Shown: positions 1 through 6,034 of the stretch, piece after piece
How the letters are laid out: each line of letters starts with the position of its first letter
Position numbering within the stretch: the stretch's first letter is position 1
Assembly: GCA_903832075.1 (NCBI GenBank)
Contig: CAILAF010000504.1
Span: forward strand, 1-6,072
Length of the DNA stretch: 6,072 bases
Origin: an uncultured Chitinophagaceae bacterium
Lineage (GTDB): Bacteria; Bacteroidota; Bacteroidia; Chitinophagales; Chitinophagaceae
Direction of reading: 5' to 3'
Program-made: the position numbers and the translations under genes
The notes under the pieces: model-generated
Databases searched by the model: none
Told to the model about the DNA's origin: nothing
Seen by the model: the letters and a program-made list of their open reading frames with translations, nothing else

Positions 1-927
1 TTATGGGAATGGAGCGGTTATAAAATGGGCGAACCATTATTGCAAACAGGCATTACGCCCAATCGCGGATTTATTAAATCAATCAAAGACAAATTATTTT
101 TAACGCAATATGCCGATGCTTATCAATTAAGCGAAGAAAAAATTATTGAATCATTGGTTACTGCAAAAAAAACTAAGAAGAAATTTTTTGGAGGATATGC
201 TTCTTCATTAAATGTATTTGCAGAAGTTGCCAGCAAAAATAATATCGATTTAAAATTTAAAGGTGTGATGAGTTGGGGCGATAAATTATTCGATCATTAT
301 AAAACTAATATCAGCAAAGCTTTTGGAGAACCGTTAATTACGGAATTATACGGAACTACCGAAGGTTTTGTAATCAGTTCTACCTGCGAAAAAGGAAATC
401 ACCATCAATTAACCCCGCAAACATTTATTGAATTATTAGATAAAGATGGCAATGAAGTAAAGCCCGGCGAAATTGGTTTTGTTGTTGCCACACGCTTAGA
501 TGCTTTTAGTTTTCCATTGATCAGATATTATTTAGGCGATCTTGCCATTAAAGAAGATGAAACTGTACAATGCAGTTGTGGCATGCATTTCCCGCTATTG
601 AAAAAGATTGTTGGTCGTGATACCGATATTGTTCATACACCATTGGGCAAAGCATTGATCGTACATTTCTTTACCGGTATTTTCGAACATTTCGAAAGCA
701 TCAAACAATTCAGAATCATTCAAAAAACAAAAGAAGAAATAGAAATAGAATATATTGAAGGCAATAATTTTTCAATGAATGAATTAGACAAAATTCGCAA
801 CATGATATTTGCAAGAGCTGATGAAAAATTTAATATAACATTTATTTCTGTCAATAATATTCCGGCAACAGCATCGGGTAAACCACAGATCATACAAAAT
901 TTAATTGCTGATAAAATGATTAGGTAA
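1..927 (+). CDS. PaaK/CapK-like adenylate-forming ligase, 3' part (5' end outside window)
   Basis: The reading frame is open from base 1 (Leu-Trp-Glu-Trp-Ser-Gly-Tyr-Lys precede the first Met at 25), so Met at 25 is internal and the gene is cut by the window edge; 308 residues are visible. Numbered from base 1, it shows the adenylation signature YGTTEG (117-122), RYYLGD (175-180), GRDTD (205-209) and a C-terminal SGK whose Lys294 matches the usual catalytic lysine of acyl-adenylate enzymes. A CEKGNHH stretch (Cys129, His134-135) and C-x-C-G (Cys191, Cys193) resemble the Cys/His cluster of phenylacetate-CoA ligase-like proteins and may bind zinc. The family activates a carboxylate with ATP and usually passes it to CoA; the substrate cannot be read here. 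Full-length relatives are about 430-450 residues, so roughly the first third is missing. It appears unrelated to the convergent genes that follow. Confidence 0.88.
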   Translation, partial: LWEWSGYKMGEPLLQTGITPNRGFIKSIKDKLFLTQYADAYQLSEEKIIESLVTAKKTKKKFFGGYASSLNVFAEVASKNNIDLKFKGVMSWGDKLFDHYKTNISKAFGEPLITELYGTTEGFVISSTCEKGNHHQLTPQTFIELLDKDGNEVKPGEIGFVVATRLDAFSFPLIRYYLGDLAIKEDETVQCSCGMHFPLLKKIVGRDTDIVHTPLGKALIVHFFTGIFEHFESIKQFRIIQKTKEEIEIEYIEGNNFSMNELDKIRNMIFARADEKFNITFISVNNIPATASGKPQIIQNLIADKMIR

Positions 928-944
928 GGATATCTTACTCACAA

Positions 945-976
945 TAAAAAAGCCATCCCATAAAAACAGGATGACT
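945..976 (-). terminator. Rho-independent terminator of the minus-strand operon
   Basis: Read on the minus strand, AGTCATCC and GGATGGCT form an 8-pair stem (one G-U wobble) around a 10-nt loop and are followed directly by a run of T residues (TTTTTATTG). On the plus strand the same stem has a C-A mismatch and no T tract, so it should act mainly on leftward transcription. It lies 156 nt beyond the stop at 1132 but only about 33 nt beyond the end of the open tail at 1010. Confidence 0.7.
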
Positions 977-1009
977 CGTAAATTAAAGTCCCCATGAGAA
1001 AAATATTTC

Positions 1010-1126
1010 TTATTTCTTCGCTATCTTAAATGTTTTACTTGAGTTATTTGATAAAATTGATGCTGATGTAACTTTTATAGTTGAAGTAAATATTACACCA
1101 CTCACCAAATTTTGAAATGTGAATTA
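1010..1126 (-). other. Orphan open tail before the terminator, possible remnant of a coding C-terminus
   Basis: After an in-frame stop at 1124-1126 the minus strand stays open for 37 codons to a TAA at 1010-1012. The translation begins FTFQNLVSGVIFTSTIKVTS and ends NNSSKTFKIAKK. It alternates polar and hydrophobic residues like beta strands and has a basic end. It has no good start codon and is in a different frame from the gene ending at 1132. It could be the detached C-terminus of that gene or of a lost gene, or chance: an open run this long is not rare in AT-rich DNA. The rest of 928-1131 shows no gene. Confidence 0.25.
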
Positions 1127-1131
1127 CATTT

Positions 1132-1764
1132 TTAGTTTCTGCTTCCCGCAGCAGATGGCTGTAGTTTAGTAAATTTTGTTTTTTTTGTTGTATCTGCTTT
1201 TGATTTATTATCTGTATTATTAGAACTTTTATCCAGTTTCGATATTCCCTCATCTATTTTTTTTCTATCAGTAATCTTGACCAGCATTTTAATAATTTCA
1301 AACTTCTCTTTAGGCGTCATAATTAGCATTTTGCCGGCATCGGTATAAAGAGGATTGTTTTTTGAAAGAACAAAGAAAGTAGTGATGGTATCATTTTTTT
1401 CGCTTTGCTTTTTTTCAAAAAGCTTATCCGGTTCTCTGTTATTAGTATATACTTCCGAAATATGATGACCTATGATGGTCAATCTACCAGTCATCTTATC
1501 GATTTCACCAGAATTACCTGCAGCTTGAACTGAATAATTTTGACCTTCTTTTTTTATTAATTCATTCAGTTCATCAGGATATTTAATTTCAATAGCAGAA
1601 AAAACATTATCCTCACTTAATAATTTTACTCGACAATAAACATGCCGACCCGAAATGCTATCTTTTACTTTTTCCCATTGTGTAAATTCATTATTGGCAA
1701 CTTGAGAAAACAAATCAGTTCCTAAAAAAATAATCACCACTAAAAAAAATAATTTCTTTTTCAT
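1132..1764 (-). CDS. Sec-exported hypothetical protein, 210 aa
   Basis: I do not recognise this protein. The start at 1764 gives a clear signal peptide: basic MKKK, a hydrophobic core LFFLVVIIFLG, then a likely cleavage near the Ser-Gln at residues 20-21, typical of exported Bacteroidota proteins. The mature part is mixed alpha/beta-looking with one cysteine (in HVYCRVK) and a central segment rich in charged residues. The C-terminus from about residue 180 is low complexity and hydrophilic (Asn, Lys, Ser, Thr) and looks disordered. The gene starts only 10 nt after the stop of the upstream 573-residue exported protein, so the two are almost certainly co-transcribed. The stop lies far from the terminator at 945-976, and an open tail in another frame fills part of the gap, so a frameshifted or shortened C-terminus is possible. 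No Shine-Dalgarno sequence is seen, as usual in this phylum. Confidence 0.75.
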   Translation of the reverse strand: MKKKLFFLVVIIFLGTDLFSQVANNEFTQWEKVKDSISGRHVYCRVKLLSEDNVFSAIEIKYPDELNELIKKEGQNYSVQAAGNSGEIDKMTGRLTIIGHHISEVYTNNREPDKLFEKKQSEKNDTITTFFVLSKNNPLYTDAGKMLIMTPKEKFEIIKMLVKITDRKKIDEGISKLDKSSNNTDNKSKADTTKKTKFTKLQPSAAGSRN

Positions 1765-1774
1765 AATATATTTT

Positions 1775-3496
1775 TTAATTCAATTGAGTAGCACATTTGG
1801 TTGGACCTACAGGACATGGTCTGGAAGTTGGCACTTGAGGTGGAAGAGGCTGATAACCAACAGGCAAGTTGCTTTTTACACTATTTAAATTAAATGTTGG
1901 TCCACTATAATTCAAATCACTAATCTGTTTTTGAAGTCTAGAAATTTCTTGTCTATAGGCTGCAATTCTATCAAGTGTTAAACAATTACCACTAATTCTT
2001 ATTGTCGCTTCGTATGCTGCAATGCCGGCCTCGTAAGCACAAGTCATGCATGATGGATTCTGATTTTGCTTATACATAGCAGCTTTAAGCTTGGGATCGT
2101 TTGGAATTTGTGAATTAATTTCATCTTGTTGTTCTTGCGAACATGGAGACGGGGTGTTTAATCCATTTAAATCACCTACTCCGTTATTGTTTTGGTTTCC
2201 AAAACCATAGCCCGATACTGTTGTATTGGTAGTCAAGGCGCTTAAAAAACTTGGCAAATTATCGGCTGTGACTTTAGTTTGTCCTGAAATAACATTATAA
2301 AATTGGGAGTTACCTAAATTACCAATAAAATTACTTGATATTAAAGTATTCATTTGTGCATTTGTTAGCGAAGAACCATAAAGTGAGGCGGCATTTTTAG
2401 CATCCATATATGCTTTAGCAGTTATAACCGCAATTCCAATAATCTTATTAGCTTTAGCATCTCTTTCTTTTTCAACAATTGCAACTGAATCTTTGTAGTC
2501 AACAACTAAACCGATAATAGAATCCTTTTTATTAATTTCTGTTCTTATATTTTGAGCAATAACATCATCTTTCACATTGGAGAACTTTTGATTAAGTATA
2601 TACATTTTTGTAAAATGTTGAAATGGATTTTCAATTAATTTTTTTGCTTCTTCAAAATCATAAACATAAAGATGTTTTAATGAAAGCTTAGGTTTAATTA
2701 TATCACTTACGTTATTGCTTAAAAGATTAATCCACAAATTATAATCATAATAAAATATATTTTGATAGGACGTTAATACATTTTGAAAATAGGTATTATA
2801 TAGATTGCTATTTAATTCATGAGGTGATGAAATAGCCAAAAAAACTGCATTTGACTTTATATATTTTTCTATTTCAAAGTCATTATTAAATTGAGTTAAT
2901 AGACTGTCTTTAAGGTTTCTAAAAGAAGCTTTTATAATCCTATCAATTTTAAGGTTAGATTCTTCATTATAATTATCAGCGTCAATATAATTTTTTTGAA
3001 AAACAAATTCACTAAAATTTTCATAAACTCTAATTAAACTCCCCCTTGAATCGTAAAGTCTTAAACTTCCGATTAATGCAACTTTTTTATGTTTTATTTC
3101 CCACCATAAAGGGAAATTTACAATTTCCTTTATATTAAACTCAAAAACTAAATCATTGTTTTTTAAAATAGGTAATATAAAATGTTTGTTTAATGGTTCT
3201 AATGTTTCAGTACCGTTTACTCGGTAATTTATTTTTGAACTATCATTTATAAATTTACTTACTGCGAATTTAATATGCTCCAATGCATACATTTTTGGGA
3301 TTTCATATTCGTACAAATAATAATTATTCTTTCTATAGTCTTTAGTTGTTGTATCTACAACCAAATCCAAGCTGTCAAATCTTATAATACTATAATAAGA
3401 ACCACATCCTTCTATGCGTTTAGGTGTAACTTCATTTTGAGAATATGAAAGTTGAATTAAGAAGTTAAACAAGAATAATAAAAAAGTCTTTTTCAT
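1775..3496 (-). CDS. Sec-exported paralog B, cysteine-containing, 573 aa, unknown function
   Basis: No named family recognised. The start at 3496 is preferred over an in-frame ATG at 3538 because it begins a signal peptide (MKKTFLLFLFNFLIQLSYSQ) and avoids overlap with the upstream gene. After cleavage near residue 20 comes TPKRIEGCGSYYS..RFDSL, shared with the upstream paralog; then a beta-rich half with IGSL.L/.GSLIR; a charged, probably coiled helical stretch (about 310-350); a short alanine/isoleucine-rich helix; and the block 366-519, nearly identical to the paralog. That block holds a Gly/Asn-rich linker (GYGFGNQNNNGVG) and Cys452, Cys483-x2-Cys486 and Cys505. The tail is Pro-rich with Cys561-x6-Cys568. 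An extra Cys31 is absent from the paralog. The even number of cysteines in an exported protein suggests disulfides. It is the middle gene of the operon, without a lipobox, so the product is probably periplasmic or secreted rather than lipid-anchored. Confidence 0.85.
   Translation of the reverse strand: MKKTFLLFLFNFLIQLSYSQNEVTPKRIEGCGSYYSIIRFDSLDLVVDTTTKDYRKNNYYLYEYEIPKMYALEHIKFAVSKFINDSSKINYRVNGTETLEPLNKHFILPILKNNDLVFEFNIKEIVNFPLWWEIKHKKVALIGSLRLYDSRGSLIRVYENFSEFVFQKNYIDADNYNEESNLKIDRIIKASFRNLKDSLLTQFNNDFEIEKYIKSNAVFLAISSPHELNSNLYNTYFQNVLTSYQNIFYYDYNLWINLLSNNVSDIIKPKLSLKHLYVYDFEEAKKLIENPFQHFTKMYILNQKFSNVKDDVIAQNIRTEINKKDSIIGLVVDYKDSVAIVEKERDAKANKIIGIAVITAKAYMDAKNAASLYGSSLTNAQMNTLISSNFIGNLGNSQFYNVISGQTKVTADNLPSFLSALTTNTTVSGYGFGNQNNNGVGDLNGLNTPSPCSQEQQDEINSQIPNDPKLKAAMYKQNQNPSCMTCAYEAGIAAYEATIRISGNCLTLDRIAAYRQEISRLQKQISDLNYSGPTFNLNSVKSNLPVGYQPLPPQVPTSRPCPVGPTKCATQLN
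1940..2401 (-). repeat. Near-identical C-terminal block, copy B
   Basis: This 462-bp segment encodes residues 366-519 of paralog B and aligns without gaps to 3670-4131, at a constant offset of 1730 bp. By hand count, 18 of 154 residues differ. The core 2041-2160 has only 6 differences in 120 bases against 3771-3890, five of them apparently silent. Similarity falls off sharply on the 2401 side. Confidence 0.9.
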
Positions 3497-3525
3497 TTGT
3501 AATTTTTTATCAAATTGGACAAGCT

Positions 3526-5217
3526 TTACCCGGTGCACTGCAGGGATTTAATGGTCGAGGGGGGGGGAGGAGGAGCTTGATAATTAGCTGGTAATTTATT
3601 TATAGTTGAATTTAAATTAAAAACTGGTGTATTATTATTTTTTAAATTCTTAATCTCATTAAGGTTGTCAGAAATCATTTGCCTATATGCAGCAATTCTA
3701 TCTGGTGGCAAACAATCACCACTAATTCTTATTGTTGCTTCATAAGCTGCAATAGCTGCTTCATATGCACAAGTCATGCATGATGGATTCTGACTTTGCT
3801 TATACATAGCAGCTTTTAGTTTGGGATCGTTTGGAATTTGTGAATTAATTTCATCTTGTTGTTCCTGTGAACATGGAGACGGAGTGTTTAAACCATTTAA
3901 ACTACCTACCCCATTATTGTTTTGATTTCCAAAACCATAACCTGATCCTGTTGTATTAGCGGCAGTAGGATTTAAAAAACTTGGCAAATTATCAGCTGTA
4001 ACTTTAGTTGTTCCAGATAATACATTATAAAATTGCGAGTTGCCCAAATTGCCTACAAAATTACTTGTTATTAAAGTGTTCATTTGAGCACTTGTTAGCG
4101 AAGAACCATAAAGTGAAGCGGCATTTTTAGCACTTGCATAACTCTGCAGTGCAATTAATCCAACACCTAATATTTTATTATTTGTTTCGCGACGTTTTTG
4201 AATTTTTTCTTTGTATGTATCACTTTCTGTTAATAAAGAATCTAAACTTATATGTTCTTGTTCTAATTTAGCTTTAATAGTATTTGCAGTATTTGCAAAT
4301 TCCGATTCTACTAAAGAATATTGAATATATTTATTGAGGTCGGCATTAAGTGCATCTCGTTTTCGTTCGTATTGTTCAAAATTAAGATGAAGAGCATTTT
4401 TCACCCAAGTTTCATAGTTTTTCTTGAAACTACTTAAAGCAAGATCATAATTATTTTTATAAAGGTCTTTATATGAATTAATTAATTTGCTTAAATAATT
4501 ATTATAAAAATTTCTATTCAATTCTTTTGTTGATGATAACGACAAATAGATTGAATTTGATTTCAAATATTGTGCAAGTGTTTCGTCCGAATTAAATTGA
4601 GCAAGTAATTTATTTTTAAGGCTATAGAAAGCTATTTGCACTAATGAGTCTGTAAACTTACCTGTTGAAATATGAGATGTAAATGGATCCATCGGATCAA
4701 TGTCTGGGTAACCTTTAAAATTTATATCAAAAAAATTCAAGTATTTTCTAATCAAATTACCATTTGCATTAAAAACTGATAAACTGCCAATAACTGGAAT
4801 TTTTGTTTCTTTTATAAAGTATTGTGCTACTGGGTAGTTCAGAATATTCGTGATAGAGAATTCCAATATAACATCGTTACTTCTTAATAAGGGCAAACTA
4901 AAATTTTGATCTCGAATATTTATTACATCAGTTCCTCGAATTAACCATTTTTTTTGATCAAAATTTTCTATACAAGTAAATGCTTCCGTTGTTTGAACAT
5001 CATGACTTTTTTGTTTTGCTTTTACAAAACTTGAGTTTATAGAATCATATGTTCTATAAAGGCTATCAAATCTTACAACACTATAATATTTACCACTGCC
5101 TTCAAAACGTTTTGGAGTAGTTTCTGTAACAGATTCTTTTAATGCTATTTTAGTTGCACAACTTGTTAATAGTAAAATTGAAAATGCAAAAAGCATAAAT
5201 GACAAAGCATTTTTCAT
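3526..5217 (-). CDS. Lipoprotein paralog A, 563 aa as read; 568 aa ending at 3510 if a C-run indel is corrected
   Basis: No named family recognised. The start at 5217 gives a lipoprotein signal with lipobox Leu17-Thr18-Ser19-Cys20, so the mature protein should be lipid-anchored, probably in the outer membrane; no acidic surface-export signal directly follows the cysteine. The order matches paralog B: TPKRFEGSGKYYS..RFDSL near residue 34, a beta-rich half with VIGSL and GNLIRKY, a longer charged helical stretch (about 270-345), a short hydrophobic helix, and the conserved block 363-516 with Cys449, Cys480-x2-Cys483 and Cys502. The end is Pro-rich. As read, it ends PPPPPSTIKSLQCTG. Dropping one C of the C9 tract at 3559-3567 gives PPPPPRPLNPCSAPGKACPI with C-x6-C, as in paralog B, and a stop at 3510-3512, 13 nt before the next start. 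The annotated C-terminus is therefore doubtful. Confidence 0.83.
   Translation of the reverse strand: MKNALSFMLFAFSILLLTSCATKIALKESVTETTPKRFEGSGKYYSVVRFDSLYRTYDSINSSFVKAKQKSHDVQTTEAFTCIENFDQKKWLIRGTDVINIRDQNFSLPLLRSNDVILEFSITNILNYPVAQYFIKETKIPVIGSLSVFNANGNLIRKYLNFFDINFKGYPDIDPMDPFTSHISTGKFTDSLVQIAFYSLKNKLLAQFNSDETLAQYLKSNSIYLSLSSTKELNRNFYNNYLSKLINSYKDLYKNNYDLALSSFKKNYETWVKNALHLNFEQYERKRDALNADLNKYIQYSLVESEFANTANTIKAKLEQEHISLDSLLTESDTYKEKIQKRRETNNKILGVGLIALQSYASAKNAASLYGSSLTSAQMNTLITSNFVGNLGNSQFYNVLSGTTKVTADNLPSFLNPTAANTTGSGYGFGNQNNNGVGSLNGLNTPSPCSQEQQDEINSQIPNDPKLKAAMYKQSQNPSCMTCAYEAAIAAYEATIRISGDCLPPDRIAAYRQMISDNLNEIKNLKNNNTPVFNLNSTINKLPANYQAPPPPPSTIKSLQCTG
3559..3567 (-). repeat. C9 homopolymer at the 3' end of paralog A, candidate slippage site
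   Basis: Nine consecutive G on the plus strand (C on the coding strand) encode Pro codons in an otherwise AT-rich gene. It is the longest G/C run in the window. Eight C give a C-terminus homologous to paralog B. Nine give the unrelated STIKSLQCTG. Ten give LDH and a stop. Confidence 0.85.
3670..4131 (-). repeat. Near-identical C-terminal block, copy A
   Basis: This is the partner of the 1940-2401 block and encodes residues 363-516 of paralog A. DNA identity is highest over 3771-3890 (about 95%) and lower on both sides, while the upstream two thirds of the genes are clearly more diverged. The pattern fits a tandem duplication later homogenised locally. Confidence 0.9.
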
Positions 5218-5254
5218 ATGTTTTGTTTTGGTTAAAAAACTTTTTTAGCGTTTA

Positions 5255-5266
5255 TTTTTTGCCTAC
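5255..5266 (-). repeat. Leader element GTAGGCAAAAAA, copy upstream of paralog A
   Basis: On the minus strand GTAGGCAAAAAA lies 37 nt upstream of the ATG at 5217, directly after the long hairpin at 5266-5310. The identical 12-mer occurs at 5561-5572 ahead of the DUF1737-like gene. The rest of the leader is A-rich and includes TAAAAAAGTTTTTTA (5233-5247), a small AT-only dyad. No clear Bacteroidota -7/-33 promoter is seen here. Confidence 0.5.
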
Positions 5267-5310
5267 CCAGCTATCCTGAGAGCGCTGCGCTAACTCTCAG
5301 GATAGCTGGG
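5266..5310. repeat. Perfect 17-bp inverted repeat (long hairpin)
   Basis: CCCAGCTATCCTGAGAG (5266-5282) and CTCTCAGGATAGCTGGG (5294-5310) are exact reverse complements around an 11-nt spacer. The spacer can extend the stem in an alternative fold through AGCG/CGCT. No T tract follows on either strand (an A run follows on the minus strand), so it is not a classical intrinsic terminator. It sits in the 126-bp gap between the DUF1737-like gene and paralog A. It may be an interspersed palindrome, a processing or stability element, or a T-less terminator. Confidence 0.85.
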
Positions 5311-5343
5311 GAAAAGAACATCAACATCATCAGTTCAATGCCC

Positions 5344-5550
5344 TTATTTTTCTTCAACTTTTACAAACGGTTGGCAATAATGTTTAACAAAAATTGAAGC
5401 TGTTGGATTTTGCGGATCAGCTTTAGAAACCTCAATTAAGAAAACACTACCAAAAGGTTGGTAGTGTTTTCCAATGTATGTATTCACATTGCTAATCATA
5501 TCTCCTAATTTCTCCTCTTGAACAATTAAATACTCATTTATTTTTTCCAT
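5344..5550 (-). CDS. DUF1737-like small protein, 68 aa
   Basis: The pattern is that of the small DUF1737 family: an N-terminal strand EYLIVQ (6-11), a helix with hydrophobic spacing (LGDMISNVNTYIG, 15-27), a turn HYQPFGSVFL (29-38) in the place of the family's W-x-P-x-G-G, and a final strand HYCQPFVKV (57-65) in the place of the usual YYQAMVK. The assignment is from memory of that pattern. There is no signal peptide, so the protein is expected in the cytoplasm; the family has no established activity. The ATG at 5550 is preceded by GTAGGC and an A-rich leader. A perfect 14-bp inverted repeat lies inside the coding sequence. The next gene downstream is the lipoprotein paralog A, 126 bp away. 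Confidence 0.72.
   Translation of the reverse strand: MEKINEYLIVQEEKLGDMISNVNTYIGKHYQPFGSVFLIEVSKADPQNPTASIFVKHYCQPFVKVEEK
5440..5471. repeat. Perfect 14-bp inverted repeat inside the DUF1737-like gene
   Basis: GAAAACACTACCAA (5440-5453) and TTGGTAGTGTTTTC (5458-5471) are exact reverse complements with a 4-nt loop, covering codons 27-37 (GKHYQPFGSVF). In the mRNA this would be a tight hairpin within the reading frame, ending in a moderately U-rich stretch. The CTACCAAA core also appears at 5654-5661 in the upstream intergenic region. Confidence 0.85.
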
Positions 5551-5789
5551 GTTCTATATTTTTTTTGCCTACTCTAAAAATTCCCGTTTTCGGCTTACCG
5601 GGATTCTAAAAATTATATATAATCAGTTTTTAGTAATAACAAAACATTGCCATCTACCAAATACAAAATCACTTTGGTATTACTTCTTATTAAGTATGTA
5701 TTTATTGGGGAAGAAGCTCAATTAATCGGAGGGGGCGATTAAACATTATCAAACATTCAACATTTATAATACTTCCCGTATATTATTTG
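5551..5789. other. 239-bp intergenic region rich in small dyads
   Basis: No gene is seen. From the DUF1737-like start outward it holds: GTAGGCAAAAAA (5561-5572, minus), the 12-mer also found before paralog A; two direct copies of TCTAAAAATT (5573-5582, 5605-5614) flanking the weak hairpin TCCCG/CGGGA (5582-5586, 5599-5603); the dyad TACCAAA/TTTGGTA (5655-5661, 5673-5679); and TTAATCG/CGATTAA (5722-5728, 5736-5742) around a GAGGGGG loop. The last lies about 50 nt past the LuxR-like gene's stop and could be a terminator, but no T tract follows it. Confidence 0.6.
5661..5685 (-). promoter_or_regulatory. Putative operator/promoter box upstream of the DUF1737-like gene
   Basis: The minus strand reads AAGTAATACCAAAG followed by TGATTTTGTAT. 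A related arrangement, AAGTACACCAAAG then TGATTTTATAT, occurs upstream of the LuxR-like gene at 6035-6064. The two conserved halves are separated by a 6-nt longer spacer there. Overlapping it is the dyad TACCAAA/TTTGGTA. Binding by the neighbouring LuxR-like protein is an inference from position. Confidence 0.35.
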
Positions 5790-5993
5790 TCAATTCTTAT
5801 TGTTCACTTTACTTTTTAAAATATAGCCAACTGCTTCTGTTCTGTTTCTCAAATTCAGTTTGGCATAAATATTTTTAGTATGTTTCTTCACAGTATCAAT
5901 ACTAATATCTAATTGTTCAGCAATCTCTTTGTTCAGCATTCCGGTCGACATCAACGCTAACACCTGTACTTCCCTTTTCGATAACCTATCCAT
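5790..5993 (-). CDS. Stand-alone LuxR/GerE-type HTH regulator, 67 aa
   Basis: The protein is little more than a LuxR C-terminal DNA-binding domain: LSKREVQVLALMSTG (4-18) is the conserved opening, NKEIAEQLDIS (21-31) the first part of the HTH, and DTVKKHTKNIYAKL (33-46) the recognition and dimerisation helices. LNLRNRTEAVGYIL closes the domain. There is no receiver or ligand-binding domain, and an in-frame stop four codons upstream of the ATG (6003-6005) shows the frame does not continue upstream. Single-domain members such as GerE (about 74 residues) are active transcription factors, so this can be a complete gene; it could also be the surviving tail of a NarL-type response regulator. It is expected to bind DNA as a dimer. 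A dyad and box shared with the downstream DUF1737-like gene lie upstream, which suggests autoregulation. Confidence 0.87.
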   Translation of the reverse strand: MDRLSKREVQVLALMSTGMLNKEIAEQLDISIDTVKKHTKNIYAKLNLRNRTEAVGYILKSKVNNKN

Positions 5994-6034
5994 TCTGTCG
6001 ATTTAAATGTTATAACAATATTGAATAAAATATT

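Noticed and set aside
994..1029. Short plus-strand frame MRKIFLISSLS resembling a signal-peptide start
   Set aside because: It stops after 11 codons with nothing open downstream in the same frame; more likely chance.
1044..1253. 69-codon minus-strand open frame
   Set aside because: It overlaps the 3' end of the exported-protein gene in another frame, begins inside it, and has the composition of AT-rich out-of-frame sequence. It is treated as a shadow, though its end overlaps the ambiguous tail region.
3497..3538. Upstream ATG giving paralog B 14 extra residues (MHRVKLVQFDKKLQ)
   Set aside because: It would overlap the previous gene and put a charged extension before an otherwise perfect signal peptide; the ATG at 3496 fits better.
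1940..4131. Mobile element or CRISPR explanation for the long direct repeat
   Set aside because: The two copies are in-frame parts of full-length paralogous genes with no transposase, terminal inverted repeats or spacer structure.
5266..5310. Long hairpin as a classical intrinsic terminator
   Set aside because: No T run follows the stem on either strand; the adjoining run is A on the minus strand. It is recorded as an inverted repeat instead.
5728..5735. GGAGGGGG on the plus strand as a Shine-Dalgarno sequence
   Set aside because: No plus-strand start or open frame follows, and genes here do not use such sites; it is the loop of a small dyad.
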